A DNA stretch of 64,000 bases from Hybos culiciformis (Eukaryota > Arthropoda > Insecta > Diptera > Hybotidae): assembly GCA_964007475.1 (NCBI GenBank), contig OZ023274.1:77821303-77885302 (forward strand), written 5' to 3'. Positions 1 to 14,394 of the stretch are shown here, in pieces. Below the pieces are notes generated by a model. The model was given only the letters and a program-made list of their open reading frames with translations, had not been told where the DNA came from and made no database searches. Each line of letters starts with the position of its first letter. The stretch's first letter is position 1. A program made the position numbers and the translations under genes.

Positions 1-3000
1 ATGACAAATATGTCAAAATATGACTAATGAAAAAAAGCATCAGGTAACTTTTTACATCTAAATAACAAGTATTACTGAAGAATGAGGCAGTACTTCGGGG
101 AACTAAAAATTAGTCCAAATTTTTATATAATATACCTATAATAATCTTCATAAAAACTTCAAAAATTTTAATAGTATTTAAATTGATGCATATACTGATG
201 CAAACTTTAAAGCACAAAGAGAGAGTCTGGCGGCAATCAAAACTAGGACCACAATTACACAGTAACATTATGGGTGTACTACTTTTATTATATCTAACTT
301 ATACATATTTAAATTTTATATTAATTTTCGATACCCATTGTACATAATACATTTTTTTATTATTATTTTAAAAAAAAAACTTTAAAGTTCAATTCTTAAT
401 GATGAAATATCAAATAACATTAAATCAATTTACTCAAATAATAAACAATAACAATAATAGACAATACTAACTTCTTTTTTTTTCATATTATTGATAACTT
501 TCATCGTTAAAGTATAAATTTCCTCTAAATATACTACTCGGGATTTTCATCATATTAATAAAAGGTATGAATTTTCTGGTAATTCTATATGCCTGTCTGT
601 ATGTAATACTGTTATAAAGAAAGAAAATTCATTTTATTAAGAATTTTGCCGGTAGTAATATATATAGTTAATATCTTTTAGTAAGTAGTTTCTGCTTATA
701 AAAATTTAAATAAAATTTTATGTTGAAAAAAAAAAATATAAATAATATCTACACTTTGAGGAAGAAAATTTTTCTTTTTCAAAATTGGTAATGATGATTT
801 AATGGAATAACATTGTTTGAAAAAGTATAGTGGGGGTTCTGTATTTTGGATACTTAAATTTAGAGTTCAAACTTTCAAACATTCAAATACAATTTTATTC
901 AGTTTTTTAAATTCTTTTTGATAATAATTGGCATTATAATCTGCTACAGAAGGAAAAAAAATTACATTTATCCTGGATTTTTTTTTTGACAATGCACAGA
1001 TATTTATTAATTAAAACACTTTTCGCAAAAACACTTTGTATCTTGGGGAAACTGTAATCCAATAAAGTTCAAATCCAAAAGGTTTTGGGATTTTGCACTA
1101 TACGATTATAAGCTTGAATCATATCATGACTTTCTTATTATAACATTTACAATTATACCAAAATTTTGAAATTTCAATATAACTATAATTTTTTAAAAAG
1201 AAATATTTATTACGAAAATTTTAATTAATTGGGTCATCATGTTATTGAATTTAAGTATATTTTATCTTGAAAATTATAGATTATTTACCATTACACATAG
1301 TAGGTACACAAAATTATTGGTTATATTGGGCATAGTATTATTGACAACCGATAAATTCCTTTATTATGTCTAAAAATAAAAAATGACAATTCTTTCTATT
1401 GAAAATACAAAAATTTTTTTTTTATTTAAATTTATTAAAAATTTAAATATAAGTATGAATGAACAAAAAAAAATTACTTTTTTATTTTTTTATTATCATA
1501 TATAATTAAATTATTTTTAATAGTGTAATTTAAAGTAGGTAAATGAAAAAAAAAAAAAAAACTTTTGTTCAACATTTTATATTGTGGAATAAAGAAATTG
1601 ACTTAATATCTTGCGGCAATGAAAATAGATATCAATAAAGTATCTTTAAAAAGTAGTATTTTACTGACATTATTATAATGTATGATAATAGTTAAATATA
1701 TGTATTTACGAGAAAATCTACATTATTGTGAACTAAATATTGATAGCTGATGTATCATAAAAAAAAATAAAGATATACTGTAATATGGTGGTTTATTATT
1801 TTGGCGCATAATCCCCTGTTAAGATAAATGAAATTGTTTTATTAAAAATCATCAACTTTAATTTAGATAACTATATTTTTAAATTTAAATTTTAATATCC
1901 TTTATAAAAGACTGTGAAATTTGCAAAAAAGTAAAATAAATAATAAAATGGGTCTAAGTAGGACTTACCGCCTCTTAAACCACAGTTATTTAGCATTACA
2001 AAAATGATCAATAATTCACTATGGCCAACTGTTCGTATAGAAATAGAAGAGATAGTTATATTCCGTCAAAAGTTTAAAAAATGTTGTAATATGAAATAAG
2101 ATTGTGTGATATATGTGTTGTGACTTGTGAGTCATTTGAAATCAAATTCGTATTTTAAAAAAATATTAATTATTTTATTCATTATTATAAGTGAATTAAA
2201 ATCTTTAAAATTTATATATTATTTTTATTAGATTGTGGGTAGATACAATGCTAATGAATATTTTTATATATATCTCTATATCGAATTTATATCTATCTAT
2301 ATCTCTTTATTAGCTTAAAATCTAGAATAGACTAATATATCATTTTTAAGCATAAAAATATAACATTTACTAGACAGATTCATTGCACCTAATTCTAAAC
2401 AAAAAAAAAAGAAAAAATAATTTTATGTTCTCTGGATAGACAGATGGGAAAGAATAAATTTTTAATTGCTCACAAACAATAAATTATTAAAGAAAAATTA
2501 ATTCTATTAGATTATTTATTAAATTGTTTTCTAAGTGAAAAATTTTGGAAATTGTGAAAATAAATTGTGTAAAGGTTATAATAATAATATGTTTTTCTCT
2601 CTATACAATATTGTAAATTATTTATATTTAATGAATGGTATTAGAGAATAATATCAAGTCCAGATAATATTATAACATAATTATATATCTCAAATATTTC
2701 TTATTTTATGATAAATTCTATTATAAATGTATAAAATAAATCTAAATTATTTTAGTTTTTAATAATTAATCAAATATATTTTTGTTCTAAATTGAAAAAT
2801 AACATATTTTCAATAAGCTGATAATCAATGATTTTCAAGAATTTGTGGAAGATAAGAAAATTAAAGAACTTTGTGTAGAATCGGCAAAATGTTAACAAAA
2901 TATTATAATCAATAATTTTTGATAATGAGGATTAATACTTATCTATACACAAATAAATGGAAAAGGACTTTGCTTTTTATTTATTAGTAGAGTACCCTAT

Positions 3001-4535
3001 AATTTGACGTACAAATAATCTCTAAATTTTTTGAAGTGATTTGTGTACTAGCCTGTTATCGTAAAAATTACCTCTTGAAAATATTTTCAGAAAATTGTTT
3101 CAATATCAATTATATCGAAATATAATAAATATTTGTTTTTAAAGTTAGTGAACTTTCATCGAATATCTATGTTACATTTAAGTATTTCGATCTAACTTTA
3201 ATTTAGTTAATTATTCGTGATTCCTATCATTAGCTATTAATGGACAATAATTGACTATTAAATTTTCAATAATTATATAATATTTTTTTATACATACGTA
3301 TACATGTTAAAATAAGTAACACTTTGTAGATTTACAATTTACTTAACAATTTTTTAATCACATAAAAAGGGTCAAAAAAAGTTTTATATTATAGTAATTT
3401 ACTTTACTTAAGAATTTCTGGGAGGTTATAATGTTTCATGATGACTTTGATTGACTAATGCCTTCCTAATGATGTATTATCAAATTTCCGCATTTTTCCA
3501 AGTTAGCTATAAAAAAAACAACTTGCACAAAAAGTAATTTATGTTTATACAAAATCAATATAAATTCTATCATTATGTATACAAATTGTATATTTTTAAA
3601 AACATACTTTTCTGAAGTAGCTGTACATTATCACCATATGTACTAATACAACTTAAGAACTAAAGGGCTTTAAGGATTCAGTAGCGTCCAAACTTTATAG
3701 AACTGAATAATATATTAAAAAATTATTCGAACTTCGGTAAACTTAATATTCTATTCAATATAACAATTTAGCAACATTTACTCAGATTAAAATTATATTT
3801 TAATTTAAACTAATTTGTCAAATTTTATTATATCTTCCCTCATAATTCAAATTGGACTTTATAAGTAATATTTTTGTCCCTTGACAATATTTAAAAAAAA
3901 AAATATTTAAGTCAATCTAAATGTTTTGATGTGTCAAATTAATTAGTGTTACCACTTTATGCTGTTATAAACTTTTAACAGCATTTTTTTTTGTAATTTT
4001 TTGTTTAACCTTAAATTGTCCATAAAAAATAACTAATAAAAAATATAATATTTTCTTTTTTTTAAATAATTAAAAATATAACTTTTATTTTTATAAACAC
4101 TAAGAGTTTTATTGAGCGAAGTAAAATAAAATTGAGGAAAATGATAAAAACTGTTAAAAGTACATCTAAACATAATTTTTATGTGGTGCGCTTGATGTAT
4201 CTAGGACGTAAAATATTATAGTTAATAGTATAACAAAAAAAAAAAGGCTTCAATAAAATTATAGAAGGATAATGATTGATATAACTTATAAGCCATTTTA
4301 CTGTCTATGAAGTATTATATGGGGTTATTATGTAGGATTTTTGTTAAAATGATTTTTTTTGTAATTATATTATGTATAAAATTAATGAAAATTTATTTAG
4401 ATATTTTTGTTAGCTGTATATTTGCAGTTTTATATTTCTTTATTTATAAGTATGTACATATATAATATTTGATGAAAAAAATATTAAAAGGAATTTTTGA
4501 AAATTATTTTTCACTTTTTACATTATAGTTTTTTT
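1..4535. other. A+T-rich non-coding DNA, no gene seen
   Basis: No open frame of useful length or composition is present on either strand. The stretch is a mixture of poly(A), poly(T) and TA-rich sequence. A small hairpin sits at 3959-3984 (ATGCTGTT pairing with AACAGCAT), followed by a T run. This could be chance or a short terminator-like fold, and nothing nearby suggests an RNA gene. No transposon termini, tRNA boxes or splice-bounded exons could be recognised. Confidence 0.6.
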
Positions 4536-4870
4536 TTGAACATTATTTTTGTGAATTCTTAAAAACTATGTTAGATTTTGGTAGCGTTAATAAAGTTTTA
4601 TCGATTCAATGACATTTGACATACATATTTAGTTATGTAGGATAGTTGATATTAATATAGCACTACAAAACTGAACAAGGAAATATACTGCATCGTACTT
4701 CTCATTAACAGATATTAATAAAGGATATAAGTATGTAGAGTTAGTAATTTATTTTTTAATTTTTTGTTTTTAACATAATTTCAATGAATTCATAAAGCTG
4801 TACCGATTGAATGACATTTGACATATTTAATTGTGTGGATAGTTGATATACAAAACTAAAAAAATATACA
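4536..4870. repeat. Diverged direct duplication, about 100 bp unit
   Basis: Two related copies lie head-to-tail: copy 1 at about 4536-4690 and copy 2 at about 4756-4870. The clearest shared words are GAATGACATTTGACATA-like (4607-4622 and 4808-4824), GGATAGTTGATAT (4640-4652 and 4837-4849) and ACAAAACT (4664-4671 and 4850-4857). Copy 2 is shorter through several small deletions. No terminal inverted repeat or target duplication was found. An old local segmental duplication fits better than two transposon insertions. Confidence 0.7.
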
Positions 4871-7740
4871 ACCCATTAAAACAAAGTTTTTAATGTAAAT
4901 CATTTAAACGATATGAGACGTTTTAACGAGTTTTGTTTGTTATATTTCAATCATATTTTTACTTTTTCGCTCATTTTTTCTCTCAAAAATTAAGATTCCT
5001 TAAAACCCCACTATCCGTGATCTGATCAAGCTGAATTTATCCTATAATGTATTGTCACCGACTATCAGTGTTCATTTCGTTCGAATGCCGGGAAATAGGT
5101 CAATTCACACTTCTTAAATTCCGGGACAATCAATCCGCGTTAATATTATAAAGGATTTAAACATGAAGCATACTGCATGTCTATCGAACTTTCCATTTAC
5201 TTATTTATTTAAAGGATATAAATACCTTTCATTCTAGTCAGACCTACTACACATACATAATTTAATACTTTTTCATTCTATAATAAATTTGAATAACATT
5301 TCATAATTGTAGATGAAAATATGTTTTCTTTTTGCGTTAAATAAAAACCGAATTGTATTCATCACATTACTACTATTTGGTAAAGACTTGAGAGTTTTAA
5401 CTTGAAAAAAAAAATAAAAAATTAAATAAAAACTAGAAATATTTCCAAATGGCATTAGAATTGGGTACTTATTTCCATTAAAAGCATATAATTATCAGCA
5501 GTACAGTACCTACAGTTCTTAATTTATATAATTAAATCTTGAAATTCATTACAATTTCCTTTAACAAAATACTGAAAATATATGAATGTATTATATAAGT
5601 ATATAAATATGTGAATAATTATTAATTTTATCGTAATTTTATCGTACAAAGAAATATTATTTTAAAAAAAATTGTTTTAGCAAAGAATTCTTAAATATGC
5701 GTAAAGCATAATTGAAGTAAAAATAAAAAAAATTCCATTCCTCCATGACATGACAGCAATTTAAAAGTTAACTATTTTGTTAAAATTTGAAAACACGCTA
5801 TTCGTATAAAATTCTCATAAGAGAGTTTAATTTATCGAGGAACTCCAAAATATCCAACGTACTTTTCAATAAAATGATTATATAATCATTATTTTAATGG
5901 TACAATATTTAGGGGTGCAAGATAATTGCAACATTAAAATTTTACTGTAAGATTGACTTCGTATTATTTTTATAATCTCAAGTTTGTTATAATGTAGATC
6001 TTATAAGTATTGTTAACTGTGAAATAGAATAATAGGTAGCACTTCCAGAGGGATGACGTTTCAAATGAAAGTAAATGTTGTTCTAAATGTAAATAAATTT
6101 CTTATTATTTTTTTTTTGATATTTCGCAGAAATTGTGTATGAAACCTTTGGATCAATTCTATTGATATCATAACAATTTTCAATACATTATCAATTTCAA
6201 TATAAATAAAGTAATTTATTTTGTGAAAACACTATCTAAATGAATCCGTATATACCTTTCAAGTCCTAAGCAAGGAATTTTAGATGTTGCCTGCTAGTAG
6301 AATGATATGAAAATATATATAAAAATCCATTAAAATATATGTTTTAATATTCTTTGGAATATAACATTTATAAAATTTAATGCATTTTTTATTATACATA
6401 TAAATTTATATAAATACATGAATGAAGCATAAAATTTTTTTTTTTAATGTTTTTATATATTATTATGCAATTAAATTGAAAAATATATACCATGTAGATA
6501 TTATATATATGAGAAGTAATAACAAATTACTCTTTAAGAGGTGCTAGAATGCAAAATGATACTTACATAGATCATATCAAATGTCCTTAATTTAGTAATA
6601 AATACTATTTTCTTAAACACCAATGGTTACTTTAATTCTATAGTCATAAATTATTATAAAAGTGGAAAAAAATTAATAAGAAAAAACAATTACTAATAGG
6701 TAAATTACATTTACTTTTAAGAAAGACTGAGAAAGTCCACTTTCAACAGTTTAACCTTTAGACTACAGTTTGTTTAGAAGAACTATTTAGTTTTTTTTTG
6801 TCACAAGTTTGTAGAATGCCGATCATGAAAATTTATGTAATTAAACCATATCTTTTGAGATTCTCCTTAACATTAAGTTAAAGTTTTAACTTAACTTTTT
6901 GCTATCAAAAAGCATAGATGTATATGTAATTTCATTAAACAAAACGCATTGATTGTTGAACCTCTTCTTAAAATAATAGATTTAATTTGTAATTTATCCA
7001 GGGAAAATTTTATTTATTTTAGCTGTAAGGTAAAAATAGTATTCGCGTAACATTGTTTTTAGTATTCGTCTGAATGAGAGGTCAAGGTTTTAAAAAAAAA
7101 AAAAAATTAAGTTTAATTTTTTTGTGTTTTCTTCTTTAGCGTAAAATATGAATTAAACATTTGTGCGGTGCGGATGATTGGAGTTACCTTCCATTACGAA
7201 AATTATTATTATTATTAATTTTTTATTTTTTTTATTATCATGTTATGATAAAGTTTTAAATTGCAAATATTTGTTATTTTATATTAATAATTTCTATCTG
7301 GGGAGTCAATATTATACAAAAAAAAAAAAAATAACCACAAAGTGTAAATTAAATTTGTTTTAATTACAAAATTTCTAATTAAAATTGACATTAAAATTTT
7401 ATTAATGTTATATTTTATATTTTTCTGTACTGAAAATTTTTTGTTTATTTTATTTTTGTTTTTGTTTTTAATTTTTATTTTTTTTTACATAAAATAACAA
7501 AAATATATGAGTAGTGCACTTAATTTCAATGAGATGACCTATTTATAAGTTTTGAACATAATATAGTTAGAATGTTAGATAGAATGCATGATGCGTACAT
7601 TTATATTTATACTGATTAGATATTGGATACATGACGTATTATACTACGTATTCTCTGAATATTATTTATTTTTATTCGATTAGTGTTTCTGTGATATTCT
7701 GTTTGATAATTGGAAGTAGCTCAATTTTATAGATTTTTTT
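4871..7740. other. A+T-rich non-coding DNA, no gene seen
   Basis: The subregion 4990-5145 is somewhat richer in G+C (it includes CCGGGA and ATGCCGGG words) but has no open frame, tRNA box or transposon end that I can identify. A perfect 18-bp palindrome, AATGATTATATAATCATT, lies at 5873-5890. The remainder is homopolymer and TA-rich sequence with only spurious short frames. Confidence 0.55.
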
Positions 7741-8173
7741 ATAACATCGTGGTATTACCCTTGTCTTATTTCACGGTGGTTTCCCACCTCGGACTGGAAT
7801 TTGTGTTAATTTTTCAATTTGTCTCACTTGAATTGAGTGGTTGTGTTGTTTAATATATGTGTCACTATTATAATATAAATATCAATAATTACGCCATTGG
7901 ATTAGAAATATGCTGGGCGAAAATTTGATTAAGATTATTAAAAACAAATACGGAAATATACAAGGACGAATTTATATAATTTGTTCATCTCTAGAACATC
8001 TGGTAAATATACTGTCTATAATGAATTCATTATTCATTGATGTTTTAGTAGTGTATAATTTACGATTACAATTAACGATGTTTATAAAGTTATTATTATT
8101 TTTTTTAAACTTTTCTCATAAATTTTTCATTAAAATATCTAATATAGTTGTATATTTTTGTATATTTAATTGA
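7741..8173 (+). other. Possible small exon or degenerate coding stretch, unrecognised
   Basis: A G+C-enriched patch at 7745-7830 contains a small G+C-rich hairpin (GGTGG at 7775-7779 pairing with CCACC at 7784-7788). Downstream, an ATG at 7910 opens 87 codons to a stop at 8171-8173. The first 40 or so residues (starting MLGENLIKIIKNKYGN) have a mixed, protein-like composition. The second half is hydrophobic and low in complexity (IKLLLFFLNF), as random A+T-rich DNA would give. I recognise no domain, and no clear donor splice site ends the plausible half. A first exon is possible but chance is more likely. Confidence 0.12.
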
Positions 8174-11100
8174 AAGTTGAATAGACTTTTAAGTGACGAA
8201 AATTTATATCTCCAGCAATTAAAGAAGAAACCAAAAAAATACTTAGTACAAAATATTTATTTCGTAAAAAAAAAAAATTCCAAAAAATAATAATTATAAT
8301 TCCAAAAACAAAAGGAAAACAATGGTGTATAAATTTAAGTTTATTTTTTTTTTTGGGAACACTAAAAGCTTAATATGCTTTTTCAAAAAAAAAAAAAAAC
8401 TAAAACAAGTTTAATTAAAAAATATGTATATAACAATGCGAAATAAAAATGTTTAATTCATTATTATTTTCATAAATTTTATTCTTTAATTTTTTTTTTT
8501 TTTATTTATTTATAGAAAGTTTAGAAAGATAAAAAAAGAAAAAAATTGAAATTTTTTTGGTCGGGTTTTTTTTTTTTTTTCCAAAATTAAATTATTATTA
8601 TTTTAGTATATTTTCTTTTTTTTATACATTAATATTTTTATAATAAATATAAATAATGTTTTAAAAGTTCTTTTTTGATATTTTGTAAATATACTTGACA
8701 TTGTTTAATACATATATTTATGTTATGCTTTAAGATATTTTTTTTTTTTGCAAAAAATGTTTTTTCTTTTGTATATTTACATTCTTATGTTTGTTATTTG
8801 TTGTCATTATTATTATTATTGTGTTGTTATTACACACTATGAGCAAATTTATATTCCTACATAAATATTTTCGGCAATTTTGTATTTTCTCAAAGAGTAA
8901 AAGTTTTATGAAAGTTGATTAGATTTGAAAAAAAAAAAAAAATATTAAGATCTAAATAAATATTGCAAAAAAAAATAAATAAAAACGAATATTTTTTAAG
9001 TTTACAATTTGTTTATTTTTTTTTTGTTATACATATTCTGTTATGTACTTGTAGATTTAAAGTTTGCAAACAAATTTGTGAAATTATTGTTGTTGATTTT
9101 TAGATGGAAATTTATGTACCTACCCAAATTTTTTATTTTTTTTTTCAATTTACATTTCTTTTTTCTTTTTCTTTAAAAAAAATCAAAAATTACAATATAA
9201 TTTCTAAGGTGTTTAAGTGAAATTTAATGCACTGCTGTTCTTATTAGATTTGAATAAATTATTGTTTATTACAGCTTGTGATAATTTTAAAAGCTATAAA
9301 TTATTATTATTAATGAGCTTACAATATAATGATTATTAAGTTTATTAACATTATTTTTGTTCTGTTTTCTTTTAGCAAATAATTCTTTGATATAATAATG
9401 TTTATATACAGTTAAAAATAATGTATATAGTTGTCATAAAGTAACTAGGACTCAGTACTATTACACAATATACACCTTTGTGCTTAGAAAATATTGCATA
9501 AATTTTTGTTAAAGTCTGACATGTCAGTTTTAAATTATTGTTCGATTTTGTGTAGTCTCTATATAGTCTGATTGATTATTATGTCTCCCTCGAAAAAGCG
9601 ATCTCTATAGTCTGTACGTTTCAATGATTATTTTACAGAATAGTTTTTATAAAAGTTTAAAATTTTATTATTTTAAAAACTTTAAATGAATTTGAAGTGC
9701 AAGTATCCTATGGATTCTATAGAAGTATTATATAATTGAAACAAAATATGTTAAATTCAGAAAATTTTTTGAGTTATTATTTTATGTTTTTTAATTAAAA
9801 CATTTCTATTAATACTATATGGATTTATTTTTTTTTGTTATTCATACAGGTTATCGTTTTGGTTCGCTCCGCATGTACATATAAATATAATATTTTTTTT
9901 TAAGATATGTTTATTTTAGTTATGTTATGAAAACATAAAATTATTATTTCCATTTTTATTAAATTATTATATGGTTATATTACAATTATATTTTTTTTCT
10001 GTGACCGTCAGTATCTTTATTTCTAAAACATAATGCTGCAGGATTACAAAAAAAAAAAAAAAATTGTATCTCAATGGGAATCTGATGAAAATTGCTAATT
10101 GGCAATTTTAGTTTTAAGATTTTATGAGAAAATTTTTATGATTTTTAATAAAAAAAAAAAAGAAAGAATATTTTTTATGGTTTTAGATTTTTTATTTTTT
10201 TTGTTTCATTAACCAATTAAAAATAATTCTTCTTAGATATTTTATTAGATTGATCTTAATCTATATTTTTCATATACAGTTTTATAGTTATGTTTTTTCT
10301 TTAATATCCTTACTGCGTGGTCAATTAGAAGAATAAAGAAAAACTATTTTTTTTACGGAACTTACAGCCCCCTTTTCAAGCAATTCAATAATTTCTTGAG
10401 ACTATTATTCATTGAAATACTCAAAAAGTAACCAGAAATAGATGTTTTATAAAAATTCCGTTTTAGAATTTTTCTACAAATTCATTGTTAGTCAATCACA
10501 AGTAGATTTCCAGAATATTCGAATTTAATTTATTGAGAATGAATAAGTAGATTATAGAGTAAGAATAAAATACCCATTCATGAATTTCCGAAGTTTAAAT
10601 GCCACAAACAAAACTTATTAATTGTAAAAATTCTCATAGAGGATATCAAAACTTTTTTATATATATATTTTTATGACAGTATTAAACATTGAAATATTTT
10701 TCTAATATAACTATAATAAATGTCAAACAAAAAAAAAAAAACATGAAAATCCGTGATTGACTTATTTTGTCATTTTGTAATCATGTAAAAATAATTTTGT
10801 TTTTTTGCCTTAAGAACCAGAAATCATAAAATAGAAAAGTGATATTATTATTTTTTTCCACTTTAAAGAAAAACAAATTTCAAGAAAATACTGGAAAAAT
10901 TAAATTAAAAATAATATTCCAGAAATAAAACAAGTTTCACCTGTCTTTTTTATTATTTTTTTTTTTGTAATTTTTGTTGAAAAAAAAAAGAGGATATAAT
11001 ATCTATTAATTTTGAACAAGATCAAGTTTAATAAAATTGTTTTTTTTTTGTGCAGTATAAACGATAGAATTTCTATTTTATTTTTCTGCAGAGTACTGGT

Positions 11101-14100
11101 AATTTAAAAAAAAAAAAAAAAATATATTTATCTTACTATTATTATGTGCTATGGAATAGATTGTGAAGAAAAATAATACCTATCGTTTTAATAAATTTGG
11201 CATATTTTTGTATATAAAAGTAGTTGTTTGTAAACATGCATATAGAATTTGAAAAGTTTTCTGTAATTTCCGTTTTCACTATTATAAATACTGCGTAATT
11301 AAAGTTAGTACATGGTGTATATTGTATATTGTTGGAGTTTAAAAAATAATTGCTTTGGATTAAGAGAAATAATCTGAATTATTTCAATTTTAAAGTGTCG
11401 GCTAGAAAACATTGGAAAATAGTTGAAGCTTGCTAGATTGTATTCCCCTATGTTTTTGAACTTTTTTCAACTAGAATTGCTTCTCCGAAAATTACTATTT
11501 GTTCATTGAATTTCTTATTTCTTTTCGCGATTTACATTTCCTAAAACCCTTAATGGCATAACTTGTACAAATAGATAAATAAATAATATTCTAATTATTT
11601 AAAAATATTGTGAAATTTGTTTATTTTGAATAAACAATGATTTCAGTATTACTACGATTATTCGTCTTATAAAACCAATCTGTAAAAATTTTTCTTAGTG
11701 TATTCCATTTAAATGAAAAATAGTGTCTTTTCCATTTAGTGGAAATTTTTTTTATCGAAAAAATTTTAAAATACAATTAGCCTGACTTTTAAATCTATTA
11801 ATTTTAAATGAAACATTAAAATTGCTATCATTTAATTACTTAATTCATTTAGATTTTTAATATTATGCCTTAGCTGCATAATCTACCTTGATATTTTTAC
11901 TATGCATTCATTTGATTGCGTTTTTTTTTTCTTTTTTATTCAATATAAAAAAGTGAATATATATAATATATAACGTACAATATTTATGCATAATACTTTA
12001 TGTTCTATAATGAAAAAAAAAATTCATGTAACATAGATAACTATATCTTGTATATTTATTTCCTTATACATACATATATAAATTCTTAATTGCACAAAAC
12101 TCATGCTTAATTCATTGCAATAAATCTGCAATGTTCTAATTTAAAGAACTTAAAAAGTTCTTAAGGTTTTTTTTTTTCTTATATACCTACATATATATAT
12201 ATTTTTCCATCGCGCAATAAATATTTTTAGAATATGTATATTATATGTATAATATGTATATATGAGAGCTATTATATATATATTATATATAGAAATTAAG
12301 GTGCAGGCATTCAAAAAGAAATAATATAAATTTTAATCTATTTAATTCAATCTATTTGCAGTATTTATAATTTAATTTTTTTTTTTCTTATTATTATTAA
12401 GTAAATGATTCATTTTAAAAGACTATATATGATTTGATTAAAGTGATTATGTTCTCTTTTTGCTGTTTCATTAATACGCGCAGTGAAAGCTACTTTTAGA
12501 AAAATTGGGAATGTTTTTTTACAAAGGGAAAAATGAGGAAAAATAAATTCACATTATTCTGAACTTGAATGAAGTACATTTAATGAAAATTATCAAATTT
12601 TCCTGATATCGTTTTGATAGTTAGTATGAATAAAATTTCACAATTTAACATAAAGTTATTTTACTATATTCAATTTACTTCATTTCCTAAAAAAAATAAA
12701 TTTAATTATTAAATAAAAAAAAAAAAATTTTTTCTCTTAAAACAAAATAATTAAAAAAAACCAACTTACCAAAAAAAAACAAAAAATTTTTAACAAAATT
12801 GATAAAGTTTTTATAAATTCCCGGAAAATGTATAAAAAAAAATTATTATTTTACCACTTTTTGCAACAATTCTAAAAAAAATCACAAACTCTAAAAAATA
12901 TAGTTCACTTTAAAAAAGAATATAAAAAATTAAGTTTTTATTTAATTTTTTATTTTTTTTTTATATTTCTTGAACTTTATTCAAATTTCGGCCCAAAGAG
13001 TGGATGATTTTTTTATTTCTTTAACAATTATTTTTAATTTCTTATTCTTTGGAAAATTTTATTCTATATATAATATTTTTTTGCCTCATATTTTTTTAAT
13101 TTTTTTTTAAACTTATAATTTTTTTTTTCATAGAATTTTTTATTTATTAAAAAAAAAATAGAAACTTATAACAACTTTATTAATTCCAAGAAAAGAAAAA
13201 AAAAATTTAAATTATTGTTTTTAACTTTTTTTTTATTTCTATCTTCTCCGTTTCCAATACTCAGTATCTTTTTTAAAAAAAAAAATAAAAGAAATAAATA
13301 TTTTTTTTGAATTTGAAAACTTAATTTTTTTTTTTTTTTTGGTTTTTGTCTTGAGAACTCAATAAACTTTTCAGTTCAAGAAATAATCTTAGACTGAATT
13401 AAAAGTTGGTTAAAAACTTAACAAGATCTTTTTATTTAATTTTTTTTGTTTCTTATTTTTACCACTTTTCTACTTCTTATAGTTTTTTTGTTAACATTTT
13501 TTTTTTTTTGGTATGATCTCTTTTATGTATATGGATTACCTAATGGTATATACCACACAAGAAATTTAAAATACCATAAAAATGTAAACAAAACTTAAAT
13601 AAATAGGTGCGATATAATTTCGCGATCATTTAAGATCAATATATAATTATTTTTATTTTAATAAATTTATGAAATTAAATAAAAATATTACTCAGATTAA
13701 TATTAAATGAAGTTACGTCCATTCACCTTTAAAAATATTAAAAACTTCTGAATATTATAGTGTGTGCATATAGATGCATTGGAAATTGAATATTTAAAGC
13801 GAAAAATTACAAAAAAAGGATTATACTAATTTGTCAGGGTATTATTTAAATTGATGAGACAGATAATGTAAGAAAAAAACTTGACAGTATCCCAATTTTA
13901 TTCTGACAAACAGAATGACTAAATTTTATTTCATTATTTAATATTTAATTTCAAATAATTTCAATTTCAACAATTGCATTCGTTTTTATTTTAATTTAAA
14001 AATAAATTATAGAATTAGAAACGCTTTTATTTTAGCGCTATTTTATTAAAAAAAAAATAAGTATTTCAACAAATTCACACCCAATACTATTTCCGCGATA

Positions 14101-14386
14101 TTTTCCGGAGACTTTTACAAAGTGGACATTAACGGTGAAAAAGAACGATAATATTTTTATTTGATATGTAAGTTATTAAAGAGAAAATTTTACAAACGGT
14201 AAAAGAGAAAATTAATCAAGTTAAGATCGAAAACTATATAAGAGAGTATATTAATTTGAAATATTTGCTTCAAAATTATTATTATAGGGAATTAACATAT
14301 CGCAGACAGCATAAAATGTGAATATATTATACAGCGCCTATATCTAATAAAATGTATAATTTCCAGTAACTTTGGGAATTATGATA
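8174..14386. other. A+T-rich non-coding DNA, no gene seen
   Basis: Long homopolymer runs dominate. A (TTA)n microsatellite of about five units lies at 8804-8820, and TA-rich mixed repeats at 12185-12295. The patch at 9841-9880 has a few more G and C bases but no recognisable signal. No ORF, RNA gene or transposon terminus could be supported. Confidence 0.6.
12660..13520. repeat. Homopolymer-dense A/T block
   Basis: Runs of A (7-11 nt) and T (8-18 nt) follow one another with almost no other sequence, and G+C is visibly lower than in the flanks. Clear examples are A runs at 12716-12727 and a long T run near 13326-13341. Such DNA can disfavour nucleosomes, but no functional claim can be made from sequence alone. 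It is also a place where read or assembly errors in run length are likely. Confidence 0.6.
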
Positions 14387-14394
14387 TTCTATCT
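14387..14394. repeat. Left target-site duplication of hAT element (TTCTATCT)
   Basis: These eight bases are identical to 15007-15014. They sit immediately outside the terminal inverted repeats of the element at 14395-15006. An 8-bp duplication is the signature of hAT-superfamily insertion. Confidence 0.92.

Noticed and set aside
4990..5145. G+C-richer patch with CCGGGA/TCCCGG-like words, considered as a transposon end or RNA gene
   Set aside because: No inverted partner, flanking duplication, A/B boxes or stable fold could be identified.
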